Source: Flavobacteriaceae bacterium
Lineage (GTDB): Bacteria > Bacteroidota > Bacteroidia > Flavobacteriales > Flavobacteriaceae
DNA length: 15,337 nt
NCBI GenBank assembly: GCA_013001365.1
Contig: JABDMQ010000082.1
Span: forward strand, 1-15,337
Direction of reading: 5' to 3'
The notes under the pieces: generated by a model
Seen by the model: only the letters and a program-made list of their open reading frames with translations
Told to the model about the DNA's origin: nothing
Databases searched by the model: none
Shown: positions 6,006 through 12,725 of the stretch, in pieces
Numbering within the stretch: position 1 is the first letter of the stretch
How the letters are laid out: every line of letters begins with the position of its first letter
Program-made: the position numbers and the translations under genes

Positions 6006-9000
6006 CTACTTGCGATAGAAAACGGCATATTTTCGATATGCGAGTAAACCAAGAAGTGCAATAACTACTGCAGCAATGGCAATGAATTGCAGACTAACTA
6101 TTTGGTCGCCACTAGCATAACTATGTAATCCAGCTAAATAGAAATTCACTCCAAAATAGGTCATCAGAATACTTGCAAAGGCAATAATACTCATAAGGTT
6201 GAATCCAAACCGACCTCTTAATCCAGGTACCAATCGCATATGAATTACAAAGGCATAAATCATTATGCTGATCAGGGCCCAAGTTTCTTTTGGGTCCCAG
6301 CCCCAATAACGCCCCCAACTCTCATTGGCCCACATACCACCAAGAAAATTGCCTATTGCCAACATGACCAAGCCAACTGTCAAGGACATTTCATTGATAA
6401 TGGTAAGTTCCTTGATATTCAAGAACATCTTTTCCCTATTCTTATCATTCGTCAGGATCATTAGCAAAAGAGAAACGATTCCTAAGATCATCCCTAAGGT
6501 AAATGGTCCGTAACTTGCCACGATTACGGCCACATGAATCATTAGCCAGTAACTATCCAGGACTGGTTGCAAATTGGCAATGGCTGGATCCATCCAGTTC
6601 CAATGAGCGATCATGAGAATCATAGAGGTAACAAATGCGGTTGCAGCTATGGTCATGCTGCTCTTTCTTCCAAAGGCCAAACCAAAGAACATGGTAGCCC
6701 AAGCTACATAGATCATGGACTCGTAGGCATCACTCCAAGGAGCATGTCCAGAAATGTACCATCGAACTATTAGACCGGCCGTATGCAATATGAACAATAT
6801 TACCACGATGCCAATAAGGACTTTGATAAAAAGATTTAAAATCTTGTTTTGGTCCTTGAAAATCTGTACAATCAGCAGAATAAAAAGCAAGGTGCCTGCA
6901 TACATGTACCAACTAAAGAGCTTCTTGAAAATATCGTATTGATTGTACAGAACTTCTGTATTCACTTTATCTTCGGAAATAATGACTTCAGGACCATGTT
7001 TGGTCTGAAAGCTTCGAATGCTTTTCAGGAATTCGTTGGCTTCTTTGAATTCCCCTGTTGACTTGCCTTTTCTCAATGCCGTGAAATACAGTGGTAAAAT
7101 CTGTTTTCCGTAGACCGAATCCATTCCTTTATAATTGGAATCATCCAGATCCTTGAACGATAACCATTTGTTGTTATCATCGTTCAGTCTTGGAAAAATC
7201 TTCAAGGATTGGCCATCCAAGGTATTTGCCAGAAGATTGACTCGTTGATCGGTTTCCTTGAACTCTTTCTGAAACCCATTTGGAATCTTTGCTCGATAAG
7301 CCTCATCTAAATAGGGACTCAGTTTATACCTAAAATCGTCATCGAAGAAGTCTACTAATTTCGCATATTTTTGATCCTTAGGTATGCCAATGATCTTTCG
7401 AATCGAATCTGCTTTCTTGGCTTTTAGGTATATCAACGGCACATTATACCAAATGGCAGGACTTTCATTCATTGAAATAAACGCCTGATTGGCATCCATC
7501 TCACCATAATGATCGTATTTGGTTAATTTCCTGAGTAGTTCTGATGCATAGGTGTTTACTGGCATCATGCGTCCTCCTATGTCTTGCAATACCATTTTAC
7601 CGAAAAGATTCGCATGCTCTTTTGGTGCTATGTTAGCCATCAAGATCGAATCGATCTGCTCTACTGAGGGAGCATCAAGATTATGGTCATGCCCATCGTT
7701 TGGCGAATGTTGTTCTTCTTGGGCATTTATTTGCAATCCGAAACAAAGGATCAATATAGCTACAAGCTTCGTCTTCTTGTTCTTTACCTTGTTCAAGGCA
7801 CGTTTTAGGTCGGCAAATCGCGTATTCTTATCAAAGAGTATGGCCATCAATCCAAAATACAATAGCATATACCCTAAATAAGTTATCCAAGTGCCCCATT
7901 GATCATGGTTAACTGACAATATGGTACCACGCTCGTCTGGGTCGAAACTTGCCTGGAAAAAACGATAGCCGCGATGATCTAGAATGTTGTTCATGAAGAT
8001 GCGATAATCATAATCGCCTTTCTCTTCATCGAGAACTGTTACCTCGCTCGCAAAAGACGAATAGCTTTTCTCGGTTCCAGGATATTTGTCTGCAATAAAA
8101 TCATTTAATTTTACACTGAAAGGCAACTCCAGTACTTTCGAACCATAGGATAATGCAAAGGCCATCCCTCCTATGCTGTCTTGTTTCATAGCATTTACAT
8201 GCCCTTGACCACCTATTAACTTTATGACCTTACTCTCGTCATTTGCGGTTATTTTCAGTGCAATGCCATCTTCATCACCTTTAAGCATTTCTGGTTTCTT
8301 GACGACATCAAACCTTCCTTTAACCACTGGTTTCGGGAAAACCATTTGCATGTTCCCAATGATATATCTCGACCTCAACATCAATGGCTGCAGACTGTCC
8401 TTGACCAACTTGCCTTGCGTTCTAGTCGCCATTGTAAGGAATTCGCCTTCAAAAGGCGATTGAATCATCAGACCATCATCATCGAAGGCAATATTGATGG
8501 CTCCTTCGGTAGGATTGTTAAGGGTAAACAATGTGTTATGGATGTTCTCTACGCCACCTTCTTTCAAGAAATGATTATGAGGTGCACCTCCACTTGACTC
8601 AACTATCTTTAAATAATTGTCGCCTTCTGGGTCTTCTACTATATCTTCCTCTGCCCCTTGAATGAATTCCACCAATTCCATTTCAACTGGTGTTTCATGA
8701 TATCTCGTCTTTACCTTGAAATTGTTGTCCAATCGATATGAGAAATCAACTTCTTTTTCGATAGGCAAGCGTTGTGGTACGCCATTGATCCTGTAATCGC
8801 CATCGATGTAAGCTGTAACATATGTTTTCTGCGAAAGGAATGTATTCTCAGTTTCACCTTCTCGGATGCGCATTACACCTTCGTAGCCAATATATCTAGT
8901 AATGAAAGCACCTAGCAAAATAAAAATAAAGGCTAAATGCAATGTGAGGGTTGCCCATTTTTCTTTTTTATAAAGCCTATACCTAAATATATTTCCTACG

Positions 9001-9194
9001 AAGTTGATTACGAATACGCCCATAATTGCCTCGAACCAAAAGGCATTGTATATAAGGTTTCTGGTATAAGGCGTTGGCGAGGTTTCTTGACCAGCATCTA
9101 GGAAAGTCCCAACAGCCATTGCAGTAGCAAAAAGAATGAAAAGAATCGCTGTTAATCGAGTTGAAAAAAGAATATTGGATAATTTCTTTAGCAT
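6006..9194 (-). CDS. ccsBA: fused cytochrome c biogenesis protein CcsBA (ResB-CcsA, System II haem exporter/synthetase)
   Basis: A 1062-residue membrane protein joining a ResB/CcsB-like half to a CcsA half. It exports haem and attaches it to CXXCH motifs of apocytochromes c on the outer face of the inner membrane. Residues 1-105 hold three helices, with TM His86 in LTLHLAF; about 106-433 is a large periplasmic domain; a helix follows at 434-454. A lysine-rich loop and hydrophobic segment (471-492) then read like a signal peptide ending NAQ. Residues about 493-758 form a second periplasmic region beginning with a His/Asp-rich stretch (GHDHN, 501-505). The CcsA core (about 762-1056) has RWYISGHAPWSDAYES (811-826) and the haem-binding WWD motif WGRYWGWDPKETW (960-972). 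His887, His985 and His1024 fit the other conserved haem-ligand histidines of characterised CcsBA (inferred from spacing). It is preceded by the truncated haemoglobin gene. Confidence 0.95.
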   Translation of the reverse strand: MLKKLSNILFSTRLTAILFILFATAMAVGTFLDAGQETSPTPYTRNLIYNAFWFEAIMGVFVINFVGNIFRYRLYKKEKWATLTLHLAFIFILLGAFITRYIGYEGVMRIREGETENTFLSQKTYVTAYIDGDYRINGVPQRLPIEKEVDFSYRLDNNFKVKTRYHETPVEMELVEFIQGAEEDIVEDPEGDNYLKIVESSGGAPHNHFLKEGGVENIHNTLFTLNNPTEGAINIAFDDDGLMIQSPFEGEFLTMATRTQGKLVKDSLQPLMLRSRYIIGNMQMVFPKPVVKGRFDVVKKPEMLKGDEDGIALKITANDESKVIKLIGGQGHVNAMKQDSIGGMAFALSYGSKVLELPFSVKLNDFIADKYPGTEKSYSSFASEVTVLDEEKGDYDYRIFMNNILDHRGYRFFQASFDPDERGTILSVNHDQWGTWITYLGYMLLYFGLMAILFDKNTRFADLKRALNKVKNKKTKLVAILILCFGLQINAQEEQHSPNDGHDHNLDAPSVEQIDSILMANIAPKEHANLFGKMVLQDIGGRMMPVNTYASELLRKLTKYDHYGEMDANQAFISMNESPAIWYNVPLIYLKAKKADSIRKIIGIPKDQKYAKLVDFFDDDFRYKLSPYLDEAYRAKIPNGFQKEFKETDQRVNLLANTLDGQSLKIFPRLNDDNNKWLSFKDLDDSNYKGMDSVYGKQILPLYFTALRKGKSTGEFKEANEFLKSIRSFQTKHGPEVIISEDKVNTEVLYNQYDIFKKLFSWYMYAGTLLFILLIVQIFKDQNKILNLFIKVLIGIVVILFILHTAGLIVRWYISGHAPWSDAYESMIYVAWATMFFGLAFGRKSSMTIAATAFVTSMILMIAHWNWMDPAIANLQPVLDSYWLMIHVAVIVASYGPFTLGMILGIVSLLLMILTNDKNREKMFLNIKELTIINEMSLTVGLVMLAIGNFLGGMWANESWGRYWGWDPKETWALISIMIYAFVIHMRLVPGLRGRFGFNLMSIIAFASILMTYFGVNFYLAGLHSYASGDQIVSLQFIAIAAVVIALLGLLAYRKYAVFYRK

Positions 9195-9223
9195 AGCGAG
9201 CGCCTTCGTATTAAAAAGCCGTG

Positions 9224-9231
9224 CAAATTTA
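9224..9231 (-). promoter_or_regulatory. -7 box for the ccsBA gene
   Basis: On the minus strand TAAATTTG (9231-9224), followed by CAC, is a full match to TAnnTTTG. It lies 29 bases before the ccsBA ATG. No TTG was found at about 19 bases upstream. It suggests ccsBA can be transcribed separately from the haemoglobin gene. Confidence 0.45.
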
Positions 9232-9258
9232 AGGATTAAAGTTCGTTTATGCGATAAG

Positions 9259-9285
9259 CAAAAGTGTTATTATTTGTTAAACACT
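9259..9285 (-). terminator. weak hairpin at the end of the truncated haemoglobin gene
   Basis: On the minus strand AGTGTT (9285-9280), an 11-base loop and AACACT (9268-9263) form a 6-bp stem, followed by TTTG. The stem overlaps the last two bases of the stop codon. It is AT-rich with a short T-run, so at best a weak terminator or attenuator between the haemoglobin and ccsBA. Confidence 0.27.
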
Positions 9286-9682
9286 ATCCTTCTTTGGATT
9301 GCCTCGCTTCAAATATTTTGAGGTATAGAAAAGTGCTCATTTTTCTTGCGCGACGTTTCGCATTCTCTGCTATGTCTCCTTCAAAGAGTTCGTCAATGGT
9401 TTCATACCAAAGATTCAACCAGATACCAAAGTGCATTTCCGTTATGCTATGGTCGTTTTCTCGGTCCACTTTTACATGAACTTCCAATGGATTGCCACTG
9501 TATCTGGTCTTGAGAAACAAACTGGATTCCCAGAACGTGGTCAATCGCTCAAGATGCTCATCCCAATCAGTTATGACATCCAAGAAGAATGGACTTAAAA
9601 TCTCATCTTTCTTCACTTTTTCGTAAAAGGAAGCTACCAACTTATAAACATCATTTCTAGAGCTTATGTCTCTCTTTTTCAT
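9284..9682 (-). CDS. group III truncated haemoglobin
   Basis: A 132-residue protein of the group III (P) truncated haemoglobin family, a small 2-over-2 globin binding one haem b in the cytoplasm. Visible features are the B-helix region LVASFYEKVKKDEILSPFF in two parts (15-33), the FW pair at 50-51 in the CD/E region, and MHFGIWL (83-89), in which His84 fits the proximal haem ligand and Trp88 the tryptophan conserved in this group. The length is typical. Group III globins such as Campylobacter Ctb are linked to O2 or NO handling, but physiological roles vary and none is shown here. It lies 89 bases upstream of ccsBA on the same strand, pairing a haem-binding protein with the haem exporter. A TAnnTTTG box sits directly before the start, so the transcript may be leaderless. 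Confidence 0.92.
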   Translation of the reverse strand: MKKRDISSRNDVYKLVASFYEKVKKDEILSPFFLDVITDWDEHLERLTTFWESSLFLKTRYSGNPLEVHVKVDRENDHSITEMHFGIWLNLWYETIDELFEGDIAENAKRRARKMSTFLYLKIFEARQSKEG

Positions 9683-9688
9683 TGTTCA

Positions 9689-9696
9689 CAAAGATA
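9689..9696 (-). promoter_or_regulatory. -7 box of the truncated haemoglobin gene
   Basis: On the minus strand TATCTTTG (9696-9689) matches TAnnTTTG exactly and ends 6 bases before the ATG. If the box is centred on -7, as described for Bacteroidota promoters, transcription starts within a base or two of the start codon. Confidence 0.5.
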
Positions 9697-9707
9697 CCAT
9701 TATGTCC

Positions 9708-9738
9708 TTTCATTTAAAGCATGCGTTACTTATTTTAG
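9708..9738 (+). promoter_or_regulatory. possible promoter of the DUF2520-kdsC-ubiA-maf operon
   Basis: TTTC (9708-9711), a 19-base spacer and TATTTTAG (9731-9738) resemble TTTG-N19-TAnnTTTG with mismatches. The second box ends 4 bases before the ATG at 9743. This promoter and the opposing haemoglobin promoter share the 60-base divergent gap. Confidence 0.38.
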
Positions 9739-9742
9739 CGAC

Positions 9743-10507
9743 ATGATTTCAGTGACACTAATTGGCGCTGGAAATGTGGCAACACATTTCTACAAGGCTT
9801 TTCGAAAGGCTGAAGAAACAAAAGTTCTTCAGTGGTACAATCGTAGCTTGAAATCGTTACAAATGCATAAGAATGAGGTCGAAATTACATCTGATATTTC
9901 AACTCTAAAAAAAGCCGATATCTACATTATTTGCGTAAGTGATGATGCAGTCGCAGAAGTTTCTCAACAACTGCCCTTCAAGAATCGTTTGGTAGTGCAC
10001 ACTTCTGGAAGTGTTAATATCCATGACCTGGACAAGAAAAATCATAGAGGTGTTTTTTATCCCTTACAGACCTTTTCGAAAGAAGCAGAAATTGACTTTT
10101 CTCAGGTACCGATCTGTATAGAAGTGTTGGAAAAATCCACTTTTCCTATTCTCAAGGAACTTGCAGAAATCATTGGAAGCAAAGTGCATAGGATTAATGG
10201 AGACCAGCGTTCTGCATTACATCTTGCTGCGGTATTCGTCAATAATTTTACCAATCAGTTATATCGAATTGCTCATGAGGTCACTGAGGAACAAAGTACT
10301 GATTTCAATATCTTGAAACCCTTGATCCTAGAGACTGCTAGGAAAATCGAGACGTTGTCTCCTTATCTAGCACAAACTGGTCCAGCCAAAAGAAATGATA
10401 AGAAAACCATTAAGAAACATCTATCTTTATTGAACAATGAGATGCATAAAAAGGTTTACGAATTGCTAACTAAATCCATACAGGAAACCCATGGAAAAAA
10501 GCTATAA
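9743..10507 (+). CDS. Rossmann-like and DUF2520 domain-containing protein
   Basis: A 254-residue protein with an N-terminal NAD(P)-binding Rossmann fold and a helical C-terminal DUF2520 domain, resembling 6-phosphogluconate-dehydrogenase-type or F420-dependent NADP oxidoreductases. The dinucleotide-binding loop is LIGAGNVATHF (6-16). Other family landmarks are YIICVSDDAV (61-70), HTSGS (86-90), FYPLQTFS (105-112), SALHLAAVFVNNFTNQL (157-173) and QTGPAKRND (211-219). It is probably a cytoplasmic dehydrogenase; the substrate is unknown for the family. It heads a tight operon and overlaps the KdsC-like gene by 17 bases, suggesting coupled translation. The ATG at 9743 puts the Rossmann glycine loop at the usual distance from the N-terminus, and upstream sequence is occupied by promoter-like boxes. 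Confidence 0.9.
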   Translation: MISVTLIGAGNVATHFYKAFRKAEETKVLQWYNRSLKSLQMHKNEVEITSDISTLKKADIYIICVSDDAVAEVSQQLPFKNRLVVHTSGSVNIHDLDKKNHRGVFYPLQTFSKEAEIDFSQVPICIEVLEKSTFPILKELAEIIGSKVHRINGDQRSALHLAAVFVNNFTNQLYRIAHEVTEEQSTDFNILKPLILETARKIETLSPYLAQTGPAKRNDKKTIKKHLSLLNNEMHKKVYELLTKSIQETHGKKL

Positions 10508-11018
10508 AGAATACCTCGAACATATAACCACTTTCATTTTTGATGTCGATGGTGTCTTGACGGATGGCACTGTGATCATCAATACCAATGGTGATTTACT
10601 ACGTAACATGAGCATAAAAGATGGTTACAGCCTGAAAACGGCAGTTGACCAAGGATTCAATGTCTGTGTTATTTCTGGAGGAAGCAATGAAGGAGTTCGA
10701 AAACGGCTTGAAGGCCTTGGTCTTAAAGATATATTTTTGGGCGTTAGCAATAAGATCGAAAAATTCAAGTCCTATCTTGAAAGCAAGGGCATCAAGAAAG
10801 AAAATGTCCTTTTCATGGGTGATGATATTCCTGATTTTCCAGTCATGAAACTTGTGGGTCTGCCATGCGCACCACAGGATGCAGTTCCGGAAATCAAGAA
10901 TATATCGAAATACGTTTCACATAAAAAAGGCGGTAAGGGCTGTGTAAGGGATGTCATTGAGCAAGTCTTGAAGGTGCAAGGAAAATGGAATGGTTTCTAT
11001 GATGCTAAATACGACTAG
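10491..11018 (+). CDS. kdsC: KdsC-family HAD phosphatase (3-deoxy-D-manno-octulosonate 8-phosphate phosphatase-like)
   Basis: A 175-residue cap-less HAD phosphatase of the KdsC/YrbI group. Motif I is FDVDGVLTDG (17-26), with Asp18 as nucleophile and Asp20 as acid/base. Motif II lies in VISGGSNEGVRKR (60-72), Lys88 is the likely motif III lysine, and motif IV is MGDDIPDFPVM (109-119) with Asp111 and Asp112. Such enzymes form homotetramers and remove phosphate from Kdo-8-phosphate on the path to lipopolysaccharide inner core; related members act on nonulosonate phosphates, so specificity is inferred from family only. No other Kdo gene is in the window. The gene starts inside the 3' end of the DUF2520 gene and is followed three bases later by the UbiA gene. 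Confidence 0.9.
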   Translation: MEKSYKEYLEHITTFIFDVDGVLTDGTVIINTNGDLLRNMSIKDGYSLKTAVDQGFNVCVISGGSNEGVRKRLEGLGLKDIFLGVSNKIEKFKSYLESKGIKKENVLFMGDDIPDFPVMKLVGLPCAPQDAVPEIKNISKYVSHKKGGKGCVRDVIEQVLKVQGKWNGFYDAKYD

Positions 11019-11021
11019 CCC

Positions 11022-11933
11022 TTGAACATCCTCAATCTCATTCGTTGGAAAAACCTAATCATGATAATTGCGATACAATTATTGTTGAAGTATGCCCTTT
11101 TTCATCCATTTGGAATAGATATTACCTTGAATGCCTTCGGCTTCGGACTTCTCGTACTAGCTACAATTTGCATAGCAGCAGCTGGTTATATCATTAACGA
11201 TATTTATGACTTAGAAGCTGACACCATAAACAAACCTGACAAGGTTATAATAAATAAGAACATAAGTGAAAAATCAGCATTTAATTGGTTCATTGGACTT
11301 AATATCATAGGAGTTGGTATTGGATTCTATTTGTCCAATCTAGTAGGTAGAAGCGGTTTTACAATTCTTTTCATTGGAATATCCATTCTCCTGTATCTCT
11401 ATGCTTCATCACTTAAGCATATGCTTATTATCAAGAACATAATTGTTGCTTTGCTTATATCTCTGTGCATCATTATTGTTGGTCTTTTTGAACTATTGCC
11501 AGCAATTACCCGAATTAACCAAGAAACTCAGTTAACCATCTTCAAGATAGTCTTGGATTATGCATTATTTGCCTTTGTAATTAATCTAATACGAGAAATC
11601 GTTAAGGACATACAGGATATGGATGGCGACCAGAAAGTCGGTCTAAAGACCTTAGCTGTAACATTTGGGAAGAAGCGCGCAAAACATGTGGGTTTTGCCC
11701 TTTTGATTCTCTTTATTGTGGGGGTGTCTTATTATGTGATAACATTTCTTTACAAGCAGCAAACAGCTGTTGGTTACTTTCTTTTATTCGTTATAGCTCC
11801 CTTGATCTATGCATCCATTAAATTATTTACTGCCGATTCCCTAAAGGAAATAGAACATGTAAGTTCGATTCTTAAGTTAGCTATGATTTTTGGTATGTTA
11901 TCATTGTTATTATACCCATTTATATTGAAATAA
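11022..11933 (+). CDS. UbiA prenyltransferase, geranylgeranylglycerol-phosphate geranylgeranyltransferase type
   Basis: A 303-residue integral membrane prenyltransferase of the UbiA superfamily with about eight to nine hydrophobic helices. The two Asp-rich Mg2+-diphosphate motifs are present: NDIYDLEAD (59-67) and KDIQDMDGD (195-203), the second followed by VGLKTLAVTFGKKRA (206-220). NDIYDLEADTINKPDK resembles archaeal digeranylgeranylglyceryl phosphate synthases, the basis for the usual flavobacterial annotation; quinone or other lipid prenylation cannot be excluded. The start is a TTG at 11022, three bases after the kdsC stop. The next in-frame ATG (11061) would remove the amphipathic NLIRWKN opening that precedes helix 1 in relatives, so TTG is preferred. 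The stop TAA overlaps the maf ATG by one base, a classic translational coupling arrangement. Confidence 0.87.
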   Translation: MNILNLIRWKNLIMIIAIQLLLKYALFHPFGIDITLNAFGFGLLVLATICIAAAGYIINDIYDLEADTINKPDKVIINKNISEKSAFNWFIGLNIIGVGIGFYLSNLVGRSGFTILFIGISILLYLYASSLKHMLIIKNIIVALLISLCIIIVGLFELLPAITRINQETQLTIFKIVLDYALFAFVINLIREIVKDIQDMDGDQKVGLKTLAVTFGKKRAKHVGFALLILFIVGVSYYVITFLYKQQTAVGYFLLFVIAPLIYASIKLFTADSLKEIEHVSSILKLAMIFGMLSLLLYPFILK

Positions 11934-12529
11934 TGCTGAAGGAGGCCTTGAAAAACTATCATATAATTTTGGCTTCGGGGTCGCCTCGAAGGCATAAATT
12001 CTTTCATGATCTGAATATTGAATTCGAGGTACACTTAAAACCAATAAAAGAAGAATATCCAGACCGACTTAAGCATTTTGAGATCACTAATTATTTGGCA
12101 CAACTTAAATCTCTACCGTTTTTGGATGAATTGGCCGACAATGATATCCTTATCACAAGTGATACGATTGTTTGGCATGAAAATAAGGCATTGGGTAAGC
12201 CACGTACACTGGATGAAGCCTTTGATATGTTGAGATCTATGAGTGGCAAAACACATGAAGTGATCACCTCTGTTTGCTTAAGGGCAAAGAACTACCAGAA
12301 AACCGTTTATGATATAACTAAAGTGACTTTCAAGGAATTCTCAGATGAAGAAATAACGTATTACGTCGACAATTATGATATGATGGATAAGGCTGGTGCC
12401 TATGGCATTCAAGATTGGATTGGATTGATTGGAGTCACGAAACTTGAAGGATCGTATTTCAACGTTATGGGGCTTCCCACACATCTGTTATACAAAACCT
12501 TAATGGATATTGCGAACCGGACCATTTAG
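11933..12529 (+). CDS. maf: Maf family nucleotide pyrophosphatase
   Basis: A 198-residue Maf/HAM1-fold nucleoside triphosphate pyrophosphatase. The signature LASGSPRR is at 13-20, SDTIVWHENKALGKPRT at 76-92 contains catalytic Asp77 and the lysine of GKP, SGKTHEV is at 104-110, and the C-terminal block has DKAGAYGIQDW and GSYFNVMGLP. Maf proteins hydrolyse non-canonical or modified NTPs (dTTP/UTP and modified pyrimidines for the YhdE type) to NMP and pyrophosphate, and were first named for septum inhibition. The AGAYGIQ block favours the YhdE-like branch, which is an inference. The length is normal. The start ATG shares one base with the UbiA stop. It is the last gene of the tight operon; a promoter-like sequence for the following small ORF lies within its last codons. 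Confidence 0.93.
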   Translation: MLKEALKNYHIILASGSPRRHKFFHDLNIEFEVHLKPIKEEYPDRLKHFEITNYLAQLKSLPFLDELADNDILITSDTIVWHENKALGKPRTLDEAFDMLRSMSGKTHEVITSVCLRAKNYQKTVYDITKVTFKEFSDEEITYYVDNYDMMDKAGAYGIQDWIGLIGVTKLEGSYFNVMGLPTHLLYKTLMDIANRTI

Positions 12530-12539
12530 CTTATCTTTA
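12510..12539 (+). promoter_or_regulatory. promoter-like sequence for the small ORF at 12556
   Basis: TTG (12510-12512), a 19-base spacer and TATCTTTA (12532-12539) fit the Bacteroidota arrangement TTG-N19-TAnnTTTG with one mismatch in the last base. It overlaps the end of maf and lies 16 bases before the small ORF. Confidence 0.48.
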
Positions 12540-12555
12540 CACAAACAATTAAGTT

Positions 12556-12651
12556 ATGTCTTTCTTGAAGAAATATGTTAGGTTTGAATTAAAACTGTTT
12601 TTCCTGATTGCAATATTCGGTCTTGTTATTTATCTCATTGAAACAAGCTAA
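12556..12651 (+). CDS. small single-pass membrane peptide, 31 residues, hypothetical
   Basis: An ORF of 31 codons plus stop, between maf and the mechanosensitive channel. It begins MSFLKKYVRF, then has a hydrophobic stretch (about 12-28, including LFFLIAIFGLVIYLI) and ends ETS. The basic N-terminus and acidic C-terminus would favour an N-in, C-out orientation. A promoter-like TTG-N19-TATCTTTA sits just upstream, and three consecutive in-frame TAA codons (12649-12657) close the frame. No known family was recognised. Small membrane proteins of this kind often modulate larger transporters or channels, and the next gene is MscS-like, but a link is speculation. The ORF could be fortuitous because hydrophobic frames are easy to obtain in AT-rich DNA. 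The remaining bases to 12697 look non-coding. Confidence 0.5.
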   Translation: MSFLKKYVRFELKLFFLIAIFGLVIYLIETS

Positions 12652-12697
12652 TAATAACAACAATTGATCTCTAGTACGTAATCTTCATATACTATAC

Positions 12698-12705
12698 TAT
12701 CTTTG
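12698..12705 (+). promoter_or_regulatory. -7 box of the mscS-corA pair
   Basis: TATCTTTG at 12698-12705 is an exact match to TAnnTTTG and lies 20 bases before the ATG at 12726. No TTG was found 19 bases upstream. It marks the likely start of a separate mscS-corA transcript. Confidence 0.48.
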
Positions 12706-12725
12706 CTATATAATTCTATTTAGGT

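Noticed and set aside
6025..6041. 6-bp hairpin GCATAT/ATATGC as a bidirectional terminator for SRAP and ccsBA
   Set aside because: The stem is AT-rich, lies within the ccsBA coding region, and has no T-run on the plus strand and only a broken one on the minus strand.
7552..7881. 109-codon plus-strand ORF inside ccsBA
   Set aside because: Antisense to a long conserved coding frame, with a cysteine- and serine-rich translation typical of shadow frames.
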